From the NCBI GenBank assembly GCA_937888775.1, contig CALAQT010000542.1:54864-118863 (forward strand): a DNA stretch of 64,000 bases. The letters are read 5' to 3'. Shown here piece after piece: positions 55,506 to 62,762 of this stretch (the first letter of the stretch is position 1; every line of letters begins with the position of its first letter). A program made the translations under genes and the position numbers. Below the pieces are notes generated by a model, which saw only the letters and a program-made list of their open reading frames with translations, was not told the DNA's origin and made no database searches. Origin of the DNA: an uncultured Actinomycetes bacterium (GTDB lineage: Bacteria > Actinomycetota > Thermoleophilia > Solirubrobacterales > Solirubrobacteraceae).

Positions 55506-56948
55506 ATGAGTGCGCGAATGAGGAATGCCGACTCGGCCTGGCTGCACATGGACCGGCCGACGAACCTGATGGTTGTGAACTCGGTGCTCTGGTTCGACGA
55601 GCCCGTCGATCTCGAGCGCTCCAGGGAGGTCCTCCGCGTGCGCCTCGTCGAGCGCTTCCCGCGCTTTCATCAGCGGGTCGTGGAGCCGCGTCTCGGGATC
55701 GGAGTCCCCTCGTGGGAGGAAGACCCGAACTTCGACCTAGACCGACACATCCACCACATCGCGCTACCCGCGCCCGGTGATAAGGCGGCGCTCGAGAAGC
55801 TCGTCAGCGACCTGATGGTGACACCGCTCGACCGGTCCAAGCCGTTGTGGGATGCCTACCTCGTCGACGGCTACGGCAGCGGGATGGCGATGATCTCACG
55901 CATTCACCACTGCATCGCAGACGGGATCGCGCTGTCGCGCGTCCTGTTCTCGCTTACCGACGCGCAGCCCGATGCCGGGATCGCGCCGCCGCGGGATGAC
56001 GCGGTCGGGCGCGGCCTGCTCGGATCGATCGCCGCGCCGGTCAAGGCCGGCGTTCAGCTTGCCGAGGCGGGGCTCCACGAGGGCATCGAGATCCTCGCGC
56101 ACCCGACCGCTGAGCTGACGGCGCTGGCCGCGAGCGGGAGTGCCGAGGCACGTGCGCTCGCAAAGCTGCTGCTGACCGCGTCCGACGCGAAAACTGTCTT
56201 CAGTGGCAAGCTCGGCGTCGCGCGCAGGGTCACCTGGTCTGAGCGGATGCCGCTTGAGGACATCAAGGCGATCGGCCATGCGACCGGGACGACCGTCAAT
56301 GACGTTCTGGTCGCGTCGATGACCGGCGCCCTGCACCGTTACCTGAGCGGTCGTGACAGCCTCGTCGGTGAGATCCGCACGATGGTCCCGTTCAACCTGC
56401 GGCAGCTCGATAAGCCGCTGCCGCGCGAGCTGGGCAACCACTTCGGGCTCGTCTACCTGACGCTGCCCGTCGGGATCGCCGATACCGCCGGCCGTCTGGC
56501 TGAGGTGCATCGCCGGATGGAGGCGATCAAGCACTCGCCCGAAAGCGTCCTGTCGTACGGCATCCTCGAGGTGCTCGGCTTGACGCCGCCGCAGATCGAG
56601 CAGCGGCTGCTCGACATTTTTGCGCAGAAGACGACTGCGGTGATGACGAACGTCCCCGGCCCGCGTGAGCCGCTCTACTTCGCCGGCACCAAGCTTGCCG
56701 GCGTGATCGGATGGGTGCCGGCGGCGGGGACGATCGGGATGGGCATGAGCATCTTCAGCTATGACGGCGGTGTGACCGTCGGCTTCCAGGTCGACGCCGG
56801 GCTCGTCCCCGACCCAGAGGCGATCATCGCCGACTTCGAACGCGAGGTCGCGGCACTCGACAAGCTGGCCACTCGCCACCGGACGAAACCGCGCGCGCGC
56901 TCGGCAGCGCAGGCGCGTCCGCGATCGAGCATCAAGACTGCGAGATAG
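55506..56948 (+). CDS. Wax ester synthase / diacylglycerol acyltransferase (WES/DGAT)
   Basis: 480-aa bifunctional acyltransferase that makes triacylglycerol or wax esters from acyl-CoA. Catalytic HHxxxDG as ISRIHHCIADGIALSR (about 130), PLW in DRSKPLWDAYLVDG, and the second conserved block TVNDVLVASMTGAL. C-terminal FYFAG-like LYFAGTKLAGVIGWVP. ATG 55506 is placed by a strong Shine-Dalgarno sequence (AGGAGGGG), unlike the many leaderless genes. The longer frame from 55443 is not needed. Suggests storage-lipid formation in this organism. Confidence 0.94.
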   Translation: MSARMRNADSAWLHMDRPTNLMVVNSVLWFDEPVDLERSREVLRVRLVERFPRFHQRVVEPRLGIGVPSWEEDPNFDLDRHIHHIALPAPGDKAALEKLVSDLMVTPLDRSKPLWDAYLVDGYGSGMAMISRIHHCIADGIALSRVLFSLTDAQPDAGIAPPRDDAVGRGLLGSIAAPVKAGVQLAEAGLHEGIEILAHPTAELTALAASGSAEARALAKLLLTASDAKTVFSGKLGVARRVTWSERMPLEDIKAIGHATGTTVNDVLVASMTGALHRYLSGRDSLVGEIRTMVPFNLRQLDKPLPRELGNHFGLVYLTLPVGIADTAGRLAEVHRRMEAIKHSPESVLSYGILEVLGLTPPQIEQRLLDIFAQKTTAVMTNVPGPREPLYFAGTKLAGVIGWVPAAGTIGMGMSIFSYDGGVTVGFQVDAGLVPDPEAIIADFEREVAALDKLATRHRTKPRARSAAQARPRSSIKTAR

Positions 56949-57130
56949 CACTGAGCCAAAGCTGCCGGCAGACCGGACGCTTCTCCCTAGACGCAGAGCT
57001 GCGAGTCGCGCGACCAGTTGGCGTGGACGACGACCACGGCAACATCTTCTCGTCGCGGCCGGACACATGACCGTCGCCCGCAGCGCGGCGCGGCTGCTGC
57101 GTCATCTGGCCGAGCAAGGCTGGGTTGGCC

Positions 57131-57199
57131 GAGTCCGAGCACCTCGCGGACGCCGGTTTCGTGGACCGCGTAGGCGATCACCAGCGCCTTCTGCCAGAC
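57131..57199 (-). mobile_element. Remnant of an IS256-type transposase
   Basis: A 23-codon minus-strand stretch VWQKALVIAYAVHETGVREV followed by LGL resembles the IS256-family segment around the second catalytic residue (ALVIA-GV--G-REVLGLD). The frame then loses similarity at once and no inverted repeats are apparent. The rest of the 336-bp gap between the acyltransferase and the terminator (56949-57285) shows nothing else I can identify. Assignment rests on this short motif. Confidence 0.45.
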
Positions 57200-57285
57200 G
57201 CCACCCGAGCCATGCCGGGTCCGAGCGGTACAACGAAGTGGTGCAAGGGCGACGGCCAAGGCACGAATCTCGCCCTTCGCCCAAC

Positions 57286-57314
57286 AAAAAAGCCCCGCTA
57301 ATCTGGGGCTTTTC
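57286..57314 (-). terminator. Intrinsic terminator after the tRNA fragment
   Basis: On the minus strand AGCCCC, AGATTAG, CGGGGCT form a GC-rich hairpin followed directly by a T6 run (A6 at 57286-57291 on the plus strand). The best rho-independent terminator in the window. It fits the end of the original tRNA transcription unit. Confidence 0.88.
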
Positions 57315-57319
57315 TGAGA

Positions 57320-57362
57320 GGGTGAGCGAGGGGACTCGAACCCCCGACCGCCTGGACCACAA
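57320..57362 (-). other. 3' fragment of a tRNA gene, probably tRNA-His: att site
   Basis: Minus strand: anticodon loop TTGTGGT (anticodon GTG, His), stem side CCAGG, variable region, T arm GGGGG-TTCGAGT-CCCCT, then the acceptor 3' strand CGCTCAC with C73, the discriminator base of tRNA-His. The D arm and 5' acceptor strand are missing; upstream sequence is integrase C-terminal coding DNA. tRNA 3' ends are the usual integration targets of tyrosine recombinases, so this is most likely one attachment site, with the intact tRNA expected at the far end of the element. Confidence 0.8.
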
Positions 57363-57382
57363 CCGAACTCCAGGGGTTTCTC

Positions 57383-58789
57383 CTACTTGCTCTCCCACGT
57401 ATTTGCTGGGGATTCTTGGTCTGAGTTGCTCTCGGTTTTGCTCAAATTGATGGACAAATTGATGGACACCCCGCGGGCGAAGGCGGCGTTGACGACCTCG
57501 GCTTCATTCGCGGCCGGCGCGTAGTCCGCGTAGATCAGCGTCGTCTTGAAGTCGCGGTGCCCCATCCACTCCTGGAGCGTGCGCATCGGCACGCCCGCGG
57601 CAGCCATTCTCGTGCCGAACGTATGCCTCAAGTCGTGGAATCTGACTTCGCGAACGCCGGCGCGCTTCAGCGCAGACTTGAAGCGCTTGAGGAGCTGCGA
57701 GCGGTCCATGGGCTTGCCGGTGTGCGGATGCGCGAAGACGAGATCCTCGTCCGACTGGTAGATCGAGCGCTGGAACTGCAGCTCGAGCTCGCGGGCGACC
57801 TCGTCTGCGAGCGGGATGCTCCGCGATGATCGCTTGGATTTCGGCGTCCCGAATTTGCCGCGCACGAAGTTGCGCCGCACCCGGACCCGGTGCGCCATCC
57901 AGTCAACGTCCATCCAGCGCAGCGCGAGCAGCTCGCCCTGCCGCATCCCGGTCATCGCCGCGGTGAGGTACAGCACCCGCTCGACCTCGCTCATCGGGTC
58001 GGCGGGCCTCGCGGCGTCCAGATCGAGGCCGTACAGGTAGATCGCCGTCGACTCCGCGATCCCCAGCTCCGTCCCGATCCTCTTCCACGGCATCCTGTCG
58101 CCGTCGCGGAGCCGCCGCACGCGCCTGACCCGCTCCGCCGTACCCGGCTTCCGACGGCTGCGCGGGCCTCCCGTCACGGCCAGCAAGGCGTCGAGCTCAG
58201 CCTGGTCGAGGAAGCGGATGTCCTGGTCCTCGTCAGTGACCTCGGGCTTCTCAACCGACTTGCACGGGTTTGCGATGACCCAGCCCTTGCGCAGCGCGAA
58301 GTCAAAGATGCCGTGCAGGAAGCCCAGGTAGTTGCGCGTGCTCTTGATCGACTGGTCGCTATCGAGGCAGACCGCCACGAACTCCTCAATGTCCTCCTTC
58401 GTGATGTCCCCGATCGGCTTCTCGCCGAAGAAGGGCACCACATGCACGCGGAGGTAGCTCTCGTAGCCGACGGTGGTCGACGCCTTCCGGCCCTTGGTGA
58501 CCAGATGCTGGATCAGCCGCGCGCCAGACTCCTCGATCGTCATCCGCTCGAACAGCGGCGTAACCGTCACCTCCGCCATCAATTTGCGCAGGCGAGCCTC
58601 GGCCATCTTGCGGGTCAGCCCGTCCCGGCTTCCCGGCTTGCGGATCGGTCCGAGCTTGCGAGTGATCGTACGGTTCCGGACGCGCCACTGGCCGTACCAC
58701 GCGTTGCGCTTCTCGAAGATGCTGCCGGTGCCGTACCGGCGTTTCGCGGCGCTGCTTGGCTTGATGGAAGGTAGGTCCTCCGCGGGCAT
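57383..58789 (-). CDS. Tyrosine recombinase / integrase with internal HTH-like insertion
   Basis: 468-aa site-specific integrase. SAM-like core-binding domain about 80-190 (STTVGYESYLRVHVVPFFG). Catalytic domain: Arg in AAMTGMRQGELLALRW, FHDLRHTFGTRMA (HxxR), EWMGHRDFKTTLIYADY (His and nucleophile Tyr). A roughly 55-residue insertion between LDALLAV and RVLYLTAAM contains RIGTELGIAESTAIYLYG, a HTH-like segment not usual in this family. ATG 58789 has a Shine-Dalgarno sequence (AAAGGAG). The stop lies 21 nt from the tRNA fragment, the expected int-att arrangement. Confidence 0.93.
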   Translation of the reverse strand: MPAEDLPSIKPSSAAKRRYGTGSIFEKRNAWYGQWRVRNRTITRKLGPIRKPGSRDGLTRKMAEARLRKLMAEVTVTPLFERMTIEESGARLIQHLVTKGRKASTTVGYESYLRVHVVPFFGEKPIGDITKEDIEEFVAVCLDSDQSIKSTRNYLGFLHGIFDFALRKGWVIANPCKSVEKPEVTDEDQDIRFLDQAELDALLAVTGGPRSRRKPGTAERVRRVRRLRDGDRMPWKRIGTELGIAESTAIYLYGLDLDAARPADPMSEVERVLYLTAAMTGMRQGELLALRWMDVDWMAHRVRVRRNFVRGKFGTPKSKRSSRSIPLADEVARELELQFQRSIYQSDEDLVFAHPHTGKPMDRSQLLKRFKSALKRAGVREVRFHDLRHTFGTRMAAAGVPMRTLQEWMGHRDFKTTLIYADYAPAANEAEVVNAAFARGVSINLSINLSKTESNSDQESPANTWESK

Positions 58790-58905
58790 TGCTCCTTTAT
58801 ACGCCCACGCAGGCCGCCGGCGCCGCTTCGGGCCTCTGTTCTGATGAGACTGCCCGCGTGTACCGCGATTTGGCGATGCCCTACCGGCCCAGCCCCGCCG
58901 GGAGG

Positions 58906-59487
58906 TCATGCTCGGCCCGCGGCGAGACGGCCACGTGACTCCGAGGTCCGCCGGGCCTCGACCCGATCCGCATGAGCTGCGGCCTCCGCGCGGGCCACCA
59001 CCCAGGTCCCGAACACGCGCGTCACGATGCTCGCCGAGGGCCAGTCACCTCCGCTGAGTCGCTCGAGTGCCTCTCCCCCACGTCGGCGCGCGTGCGTGCG
59101 TGACCAGTCGTAGGACGATGGCAGCCGGCCGTACCGCGCGCGCCACGCGCGCATGGCGTCCAGCACCCGGTCGTGCGTCCAGCGGCGCTCGATCGCGCCG
59201 GGGTGGCACGCCTTGCAGTACGCGTACGCGTCGCCCTTTCCGTTCCGCGGCTGCGTGTACGCGCCACAGCCGCGGCACACGCCAACGTAGCGGGCCTTGA
59301 CCGCCCGAGCCTTCTCACCGGTCGGGTCGTAGAAGTACGCCTTGATCGTGGCGGGCGAGCGGCCAAGGCGCTCGGCGATCTGTGCGATCGACAGGCCCTC
59401 GGCCTCCCGATAGTGGCGAGCGAGCGCAACAGCGCGGCGACGCTCAACGACTCGATCCGCCACCGGCACATGAGCGTTCGGCGCCAT
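58906..59487 (-). CDS. HTH and HNH-associated-repeat protein of an integrative element
   Basis: 193 aa. An N-terminal sigma-70 region-4-like helix-turn-helix (EGLSIAQIAERLGRSPATIKAYFYDP) is followed by a CxxC...CxxC zinc site (VCRGCGAYTQ, YCKACHPG). The C-terminal half matches the homing-endonuclease-associated repeat style: WTHDRVLDAMRAWRARYGRLP, DWSRT, then WPSASIVTRVFGTW, given as landmarks. Common in actinophage and island genes; probably DNA-binding. 116 nt upstream of the integrase on the same strand, so it may regulate integration or excision. Confidence 0.72.
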   Translation of the reverse strand: MAPNAHVPVADRVVERRRAVALARHYREAEGLSIAQIAERLGRSPATIKAYFYDPTGEKARAVKARYVGVCRGCGAYTQPRNGKGDAYAYCKACHPGAIERRWTHDRVLDAMRAWRARYGRLPSSYDWSRTHARRRGGEALERLSGGDWPSASIVTRVFGTWVVARAEAAAHADRVEARRTSESRGRLAAGRA

Positions 59488-60544
59488 CCTCGCGACGGTA
59501 CCGTCGCCGGGTGGCGTTCTCGCCGAGGTGCCGCGCCTCCTCGAGCACCAACCTGCGAGCAGTCACGACTTTGCCGGCTGCGGCGGCGGACTCGCCTGCC
59601 GCGCATAGGGGGAGCCCCGGTCTCTCCGCCGACAGGCGCGTTCGGACAGCAAAGCGGGTCCGGACCGGGACGATCGGATCGCTCGCGTGGCAATGCACAA
59701 GCGCGGGCATCTGCCCGGTCGCGCCGGCGGCGAGCGCCGGTATCACGCGATAGCGCAACTCCGTGAAGAAGGCGGCAGATCGGCGCCGGACTGTCGCTTT
59801 CTAATCGGCGCCGCTAGCCGGACGGGCGACGGCCGGCTAGCACCGACGCCATGGAGCTGGCGCCGTCGCGCCCATCCGCGGTGTCGCTGATAGCGGGATC
59901 CAGAGCTCCGGCTCGTGGCGATCGGGAGTGCTCGTTTGCACCAGGAGCAGCGACCCGGTCGACGGCGCGCGCGTGACCGCTCTTGCCACGGAGCGGCAGC
60001 CAGCCGCAGGCGCCGGCGGGCTTCTCCGTTTCGTCCCAAGGCGAGCGTCTCGTGGAGGGCCGTGCGTACTACCGCTGTGCCAGGCGCAAGCGGTCGTCTC
60101 CCGGCCGTCGAGCGTGCCGGGCAACTGTTCTGGTTTGGCCCGAAGCGGCACTCTGGCCCCAGCCGATCGAGACCGCCTTGTTCGTCCGGGGGCAGCAGGA
60201 CTAGGTCGTGAACAACAAGCGTCTCGGGACCTACAGCAGCACGGCTCTGCGTCCGAGGGCCGCTCGAACTAGCCCACGATCGCAGCTCGCGAAAACTGGC
60301 CAGCAATGCGAGCAGGTGCAGCGGCCCAGCGCCGTGGAACCGTCGAAAGCGGCGGACGCGGTCATCGCGCCACCGATCAGGTCATCTTCGATAACCATTT
60401 GTCGCTCGAGCGATATCTCGGGCCTGCCGACGCGACGGGCGAGCAAACTGCGCAACGGCGGCTGCTCGATCGAACGCGTGTTGAGTGTTGACCGCTCGCC
60501 CTCGAGGCGGCCAAGCCCGCTGGACGCGGACTCGTGCGCGTCGG
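59488..60544. other. About 1 kb with no recognisable gene
   Basis: Many overlapping short frames exist on both strands but none has family motifs, a start signal or third-position bias like neighbouring genes. Base composition is slightly lower in G/C. One hairpin is visible: GCTAGCCGG at 59813-59821 pairs with CCGGCTAGC at 59833-59841 (9-bp stem), next to a direct repeat ATCGGCGCCG (about 59779 and 59805). Likely decayed or non-coding DNA within the element. Confidence 0.6.
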
Positions 60545-61354
60545 TCAGTCGTAGGACTCCGGGGCGTGCTTGAACGTCGGCCAGGCGTCGGGATCGTGAC
60601 CTGTCACGACGGTCGCATCGCTGCGGCGCGCGATGTGGTGCAGCTTGCGGACCGAGCGAACCGCATCGACCGCCGACGCGAGGAACCCCGGCAGCGCCTT
60701 CTCCTCCCAATGGTCGGTGGTGTACGCGGCGTCGATCGTCAGCAGGAACGTGCCGCTGTTGGGCAGCTTGATCTCGAACGACTGGTGCCCAGGCGCGTGG
60801 CCCGGCGAGCGCCAGCAGCGGATCGTCCCGTCGCCGAAGACGTCGTACCCGTCCTCGGTCTCCTCCAGCAGGGCCCACGGGACGCCCGGCTTTTGGTAGT
60901 CGGCCTTGATGTAGGCGCCCTCTGCGAACCAATCCGGGGCGTGAGCGTACTCGTACTCGGTGCGCGTGACGATGACCTCCGCGTTCGGGAACTGGTCGAT
61001 TACGCCCAGCGCGCCGGTGTGGTCGAGGTGCAGGTGGGAGTTGAGCACGTAGCGCACGTCGGACGGGTCAAAGCCGGCCGCCTTGATCGCCGGCACGCAC
61101 GCCTGCTCGGGCTGCATCACCGGCCAGTAGACCTGGGTGGTGGCGCCCCAGTGCTTCTCCGGGTCCTCGGCGCACTCGGCGGCGTTTCCGCCGTCGATCA
61201 CGACGAGCCCGCGCGGGTGCTCGATCAGGAACCACGGCACCGGGATCTCGTACTCCTCGCCCAGACCCTGGTTCATTTTGATGTTCTCGACGTGGCACTT
61301 CAGCGTGCCGCTCTCGAACATGTGGAGCTTCACGACGTCGTTCTGGGCAGACAT
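60545..61354 (-). CDS. MBL-fold lactonase, AttM/AhlD-like
   Basis: 269-aa metallo-beta-lactamase-fold hydrolase of the N-acyl-homoserine lactonase family. Metal site: HLHLDHTG (HxHxDH), HAPGHQS, TIDAAYT with the bridging Asp and TGHDPDAW. The N-terminal GTLKCHVENIKMNQG and PVPWFLIEHPRG blocks are typical of AttM/BlcC, which open gamma-butyrolactone as well as acyl-homoserine lactones. ATG 61354 is 28 nt after the transhydrogenase stop, so both are one transcript. Next to 4-hydroxybutyrate-type enzymes, gamma-butyrolactone is a reasonable substrate (inference). Confidence 0.85.
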   Translation of the reverse strand: MSAQNDVVKLHMFESGTLKCHVENIKMNQGLGEEYEIPVPWFLIEHPRGLVVIDGGNAAECAEDPEKHWGATTQVYWPVMQPEQACVPAIKAAGFDPSDVRYVLNSHLHLDHTGALGVIDQFPNAEVIVTRTEYEYAHAPDWFAEGAYIKADYQKPGVPWALLEETEDGYDVFGDGTIRCWRSPGHAPGHQSFEIKLPNSGTFLLTIDAAYTTDHWEEKALPGFLASAVDAVRSVRKLHHIARRSDATVVTGHDPDAWPTFKHAPESYD

Positions 61355-61382
61355 GGTCGGGACCCTCTCCTCTGCTCCGGGA

Positions 61383-62657
61383 CTACCAGTTCGTCATGGA
61401 CGCGTTGATGATGTGGCGCAGGTCGTCCGCGCTCGGCTCGCGTGGCGCGATCACGAGCAGGCGCTGCTGCTTGAGCGCTCCCTCGACGAGTGCGGGCACG
61501 TCGTCCTCCGTGTAGCCGAATTCGGCGATGCCGCGCGGCGCGCCGACGTCCTGCATCAGTTGGCGCAGCAAGTCGGGTAGCGTGTCGGGGCCCGCGTTGG
61601 GGATCGCCTCGCCGGCGAGCAGCTCGGCGACGTGGTGGTGGCGCTCGGGCATCGCCTCGTAGGTGAAACGGAACGATGCCGGCGCGCTCACGATGACCGA
61701 ATGGCCGTGCGGCACGAACTTGTGGTCGGTCGGGTAGCCCGCCGGCTGGTACTCATGCTTGAGGCCGGCGACCGGGTACGCGATCGAGTGCGGGATGTGC
61801 ACGCCCGCCGAGCCGAAGCCCACGCCCGCCATCGTCGCACCGAGCATCATGTAGCCGCGCGCCTCGATGTCGTCCGGATCCTCAACTGCGCGGCGCAGGT
61901 ACTTGCCGCCGAGCTCCAGCGCCTTGGCCGACCAGACGTCAGCGACCGGGTTCGAGCCTTGGTACGGCGGGCGGTCGTCGGGGGAGTCCGGGGCGGGCCT
62001 CGTGTCGTACGGCCTGGACAGGAACGACTCGGCGGCGTGACAGACGACGTCCAGGCCCGCCGACGATGTCACCTCGGGACCGAGCGTCCGCGTGAGCTCG
62101 GGGTCAACGATCGCCTGCGACGCACGCATGTAGCGGTGTGAGATGCCGGTCTTGAGCTTGAGGTCCGGGATGTCGAGCACTGCAACCGTGGTCGCCTCCG
62201 AGCCGGTGCCGGAGGTGGTCGGGATCGCGAGGTGCGGCTTGAGCGGGCCCGGCGGCTTGCGGCCCTCGCCAACCGGTGGGTTGACGTAGGCCATCACGGG
62301 CGCGGGGTGCGACAGGATCAGGTTCGCCACCTTCGCGGTGTCCATGCTCGAGCCGCCACCGACCGAGACGAAGCCGTCTACCTCGTGCTCGAGCGCGAAG
62401 TCGCACGCGTCCTGGAACGAGTCGATGGTCGGCTCGACGCGGCTGCGGTCATAGACGACGACGTCGATGCCCTCGGCCTCGATCAGCTTCTTGATGCGTT
62501 CCGGGTGACCCAGGGCGGCGACGCCCGGGTCGGTCACGAGCATGGCTCGCTTGACACCCAGGCGCTTGAGCTCCCAGCCGGCGTCCTGGGACGCGCCTGG
62601 GCCGAACTTCACTGGCGTGGCCTCGAGCGTGAAAATCGTCTCGTGATCAGTGGCCAT
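61383..62657 (-). CDS. Iron-containing alcohol dehydrogenase, hydroxyacid-oxoacid transhydrogenase type
   Basis: 424-aa group III alcohol dehydrogenase. Nucleotide-binding GGGSSMDTAKVANLIL, IPTTSGTGSEATT, metal ligands in SAGLDVVCHAAES, GVHIPHSIAYPVAG and FVPHGHSVIV. Extra conserved blocks (PPVGEGRKPPGPLKPH, YQGSNPVADVWSAKAL) are those of ADHFE1/HOT, which couples oxidation of 4-hydroxybutyrate to reduction of 2-oxoglutarate to D-2-hydroxyglutarate without free NAD. ATG 62657 is set by GGAGG 7 nt upstream. Divergent from the FAD dehydrogenase, which could reoxidise D-2-hydroxyglutarate. Confidence 0.85.
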   Translation of the reverse strand: MATDHETIFTLEATPVKFGPGASQDAGWELKRLGVKRAMLVTDPGVAALGHPERIKKLIEAEGIDVVVYDRSRVEPTIDSFQDACDFALEHEVDGFVSVGGGSSMDTAKVANLILSHPAPVMAYVNPPVGEGRKPPGPLKPHLAIPTTSGTGSEATTVAVLDIPDLKLKTGISHRYMRASQAIVDPELTRTLGPEVTSSAGLDVVCHAAESFLSRPYDTRPAPDSPDDRPPYQGSNPVADVWSAKALELGGKYLRRAVEDPDDIEARGYMMLGATMAGVGFGSAGVHIPHSIAYPVAGLKHEYQPAGYPTDHKFVPHGHSVIVSAPASFRFTYEAMPERHHHVAELLAGEAIPNAGPDTLPDLLRQLMQDVGAPRGIAEFGYTEDDVPALVEGALKQQRLLVIAPREPSADDLRHIINASMTNW

Positions 62658-62731
62658 CACGATCCTCCAGGTCGGCAATGGGACAGATCAATTCTCCCAG
62701 AAGCTCGATCCATCAGGCAGCGGACCGGGCC

Positions 62732-62757
62732 GGACGATGGTCAATGTAGCATCGTCC
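62732..62757. promoter_or_regulatory. Inverted-repeat operator candidate between divergent metabolic genes
   Basis: GGACGATG (62732-62739) and CATCGTCC (62750-62757) are perfect 8-bp arms, centre-to-centre 18 bp. The right arm overlaps TAGCAT, the putative -10 of the dehydrogenase gene. Placement and size fit a dimeric repressor (GntR or LysR-like site). No regulator gene is in view. Confidence 0.6.
62747..62752 (+). promoter_or_regulatory. -10 element (TAGCAT) of the FAD dehydrogenase gene
   Basis: TAGCAT lies 10 nt before ATG 62763 and partly inside the right arm of the inverted repeat, so a bound repressor would block it. Confidence 0.4.
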
Positions 62758-62762
62758 GCATC

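Noticed and set aside
57067..57450. Plus-strand frame with EGTRTPDRLDHN
   Set aside because: Antisense translation of the tRNA-His fragment and terminator region, not a gene.
59444..60306. Several 60-190 codon frames in the gap after the HTH protein
   Set aside because: All lack motifs, start signals and the third-position bias of neighbouring genes, and they overlap each other on both strands.
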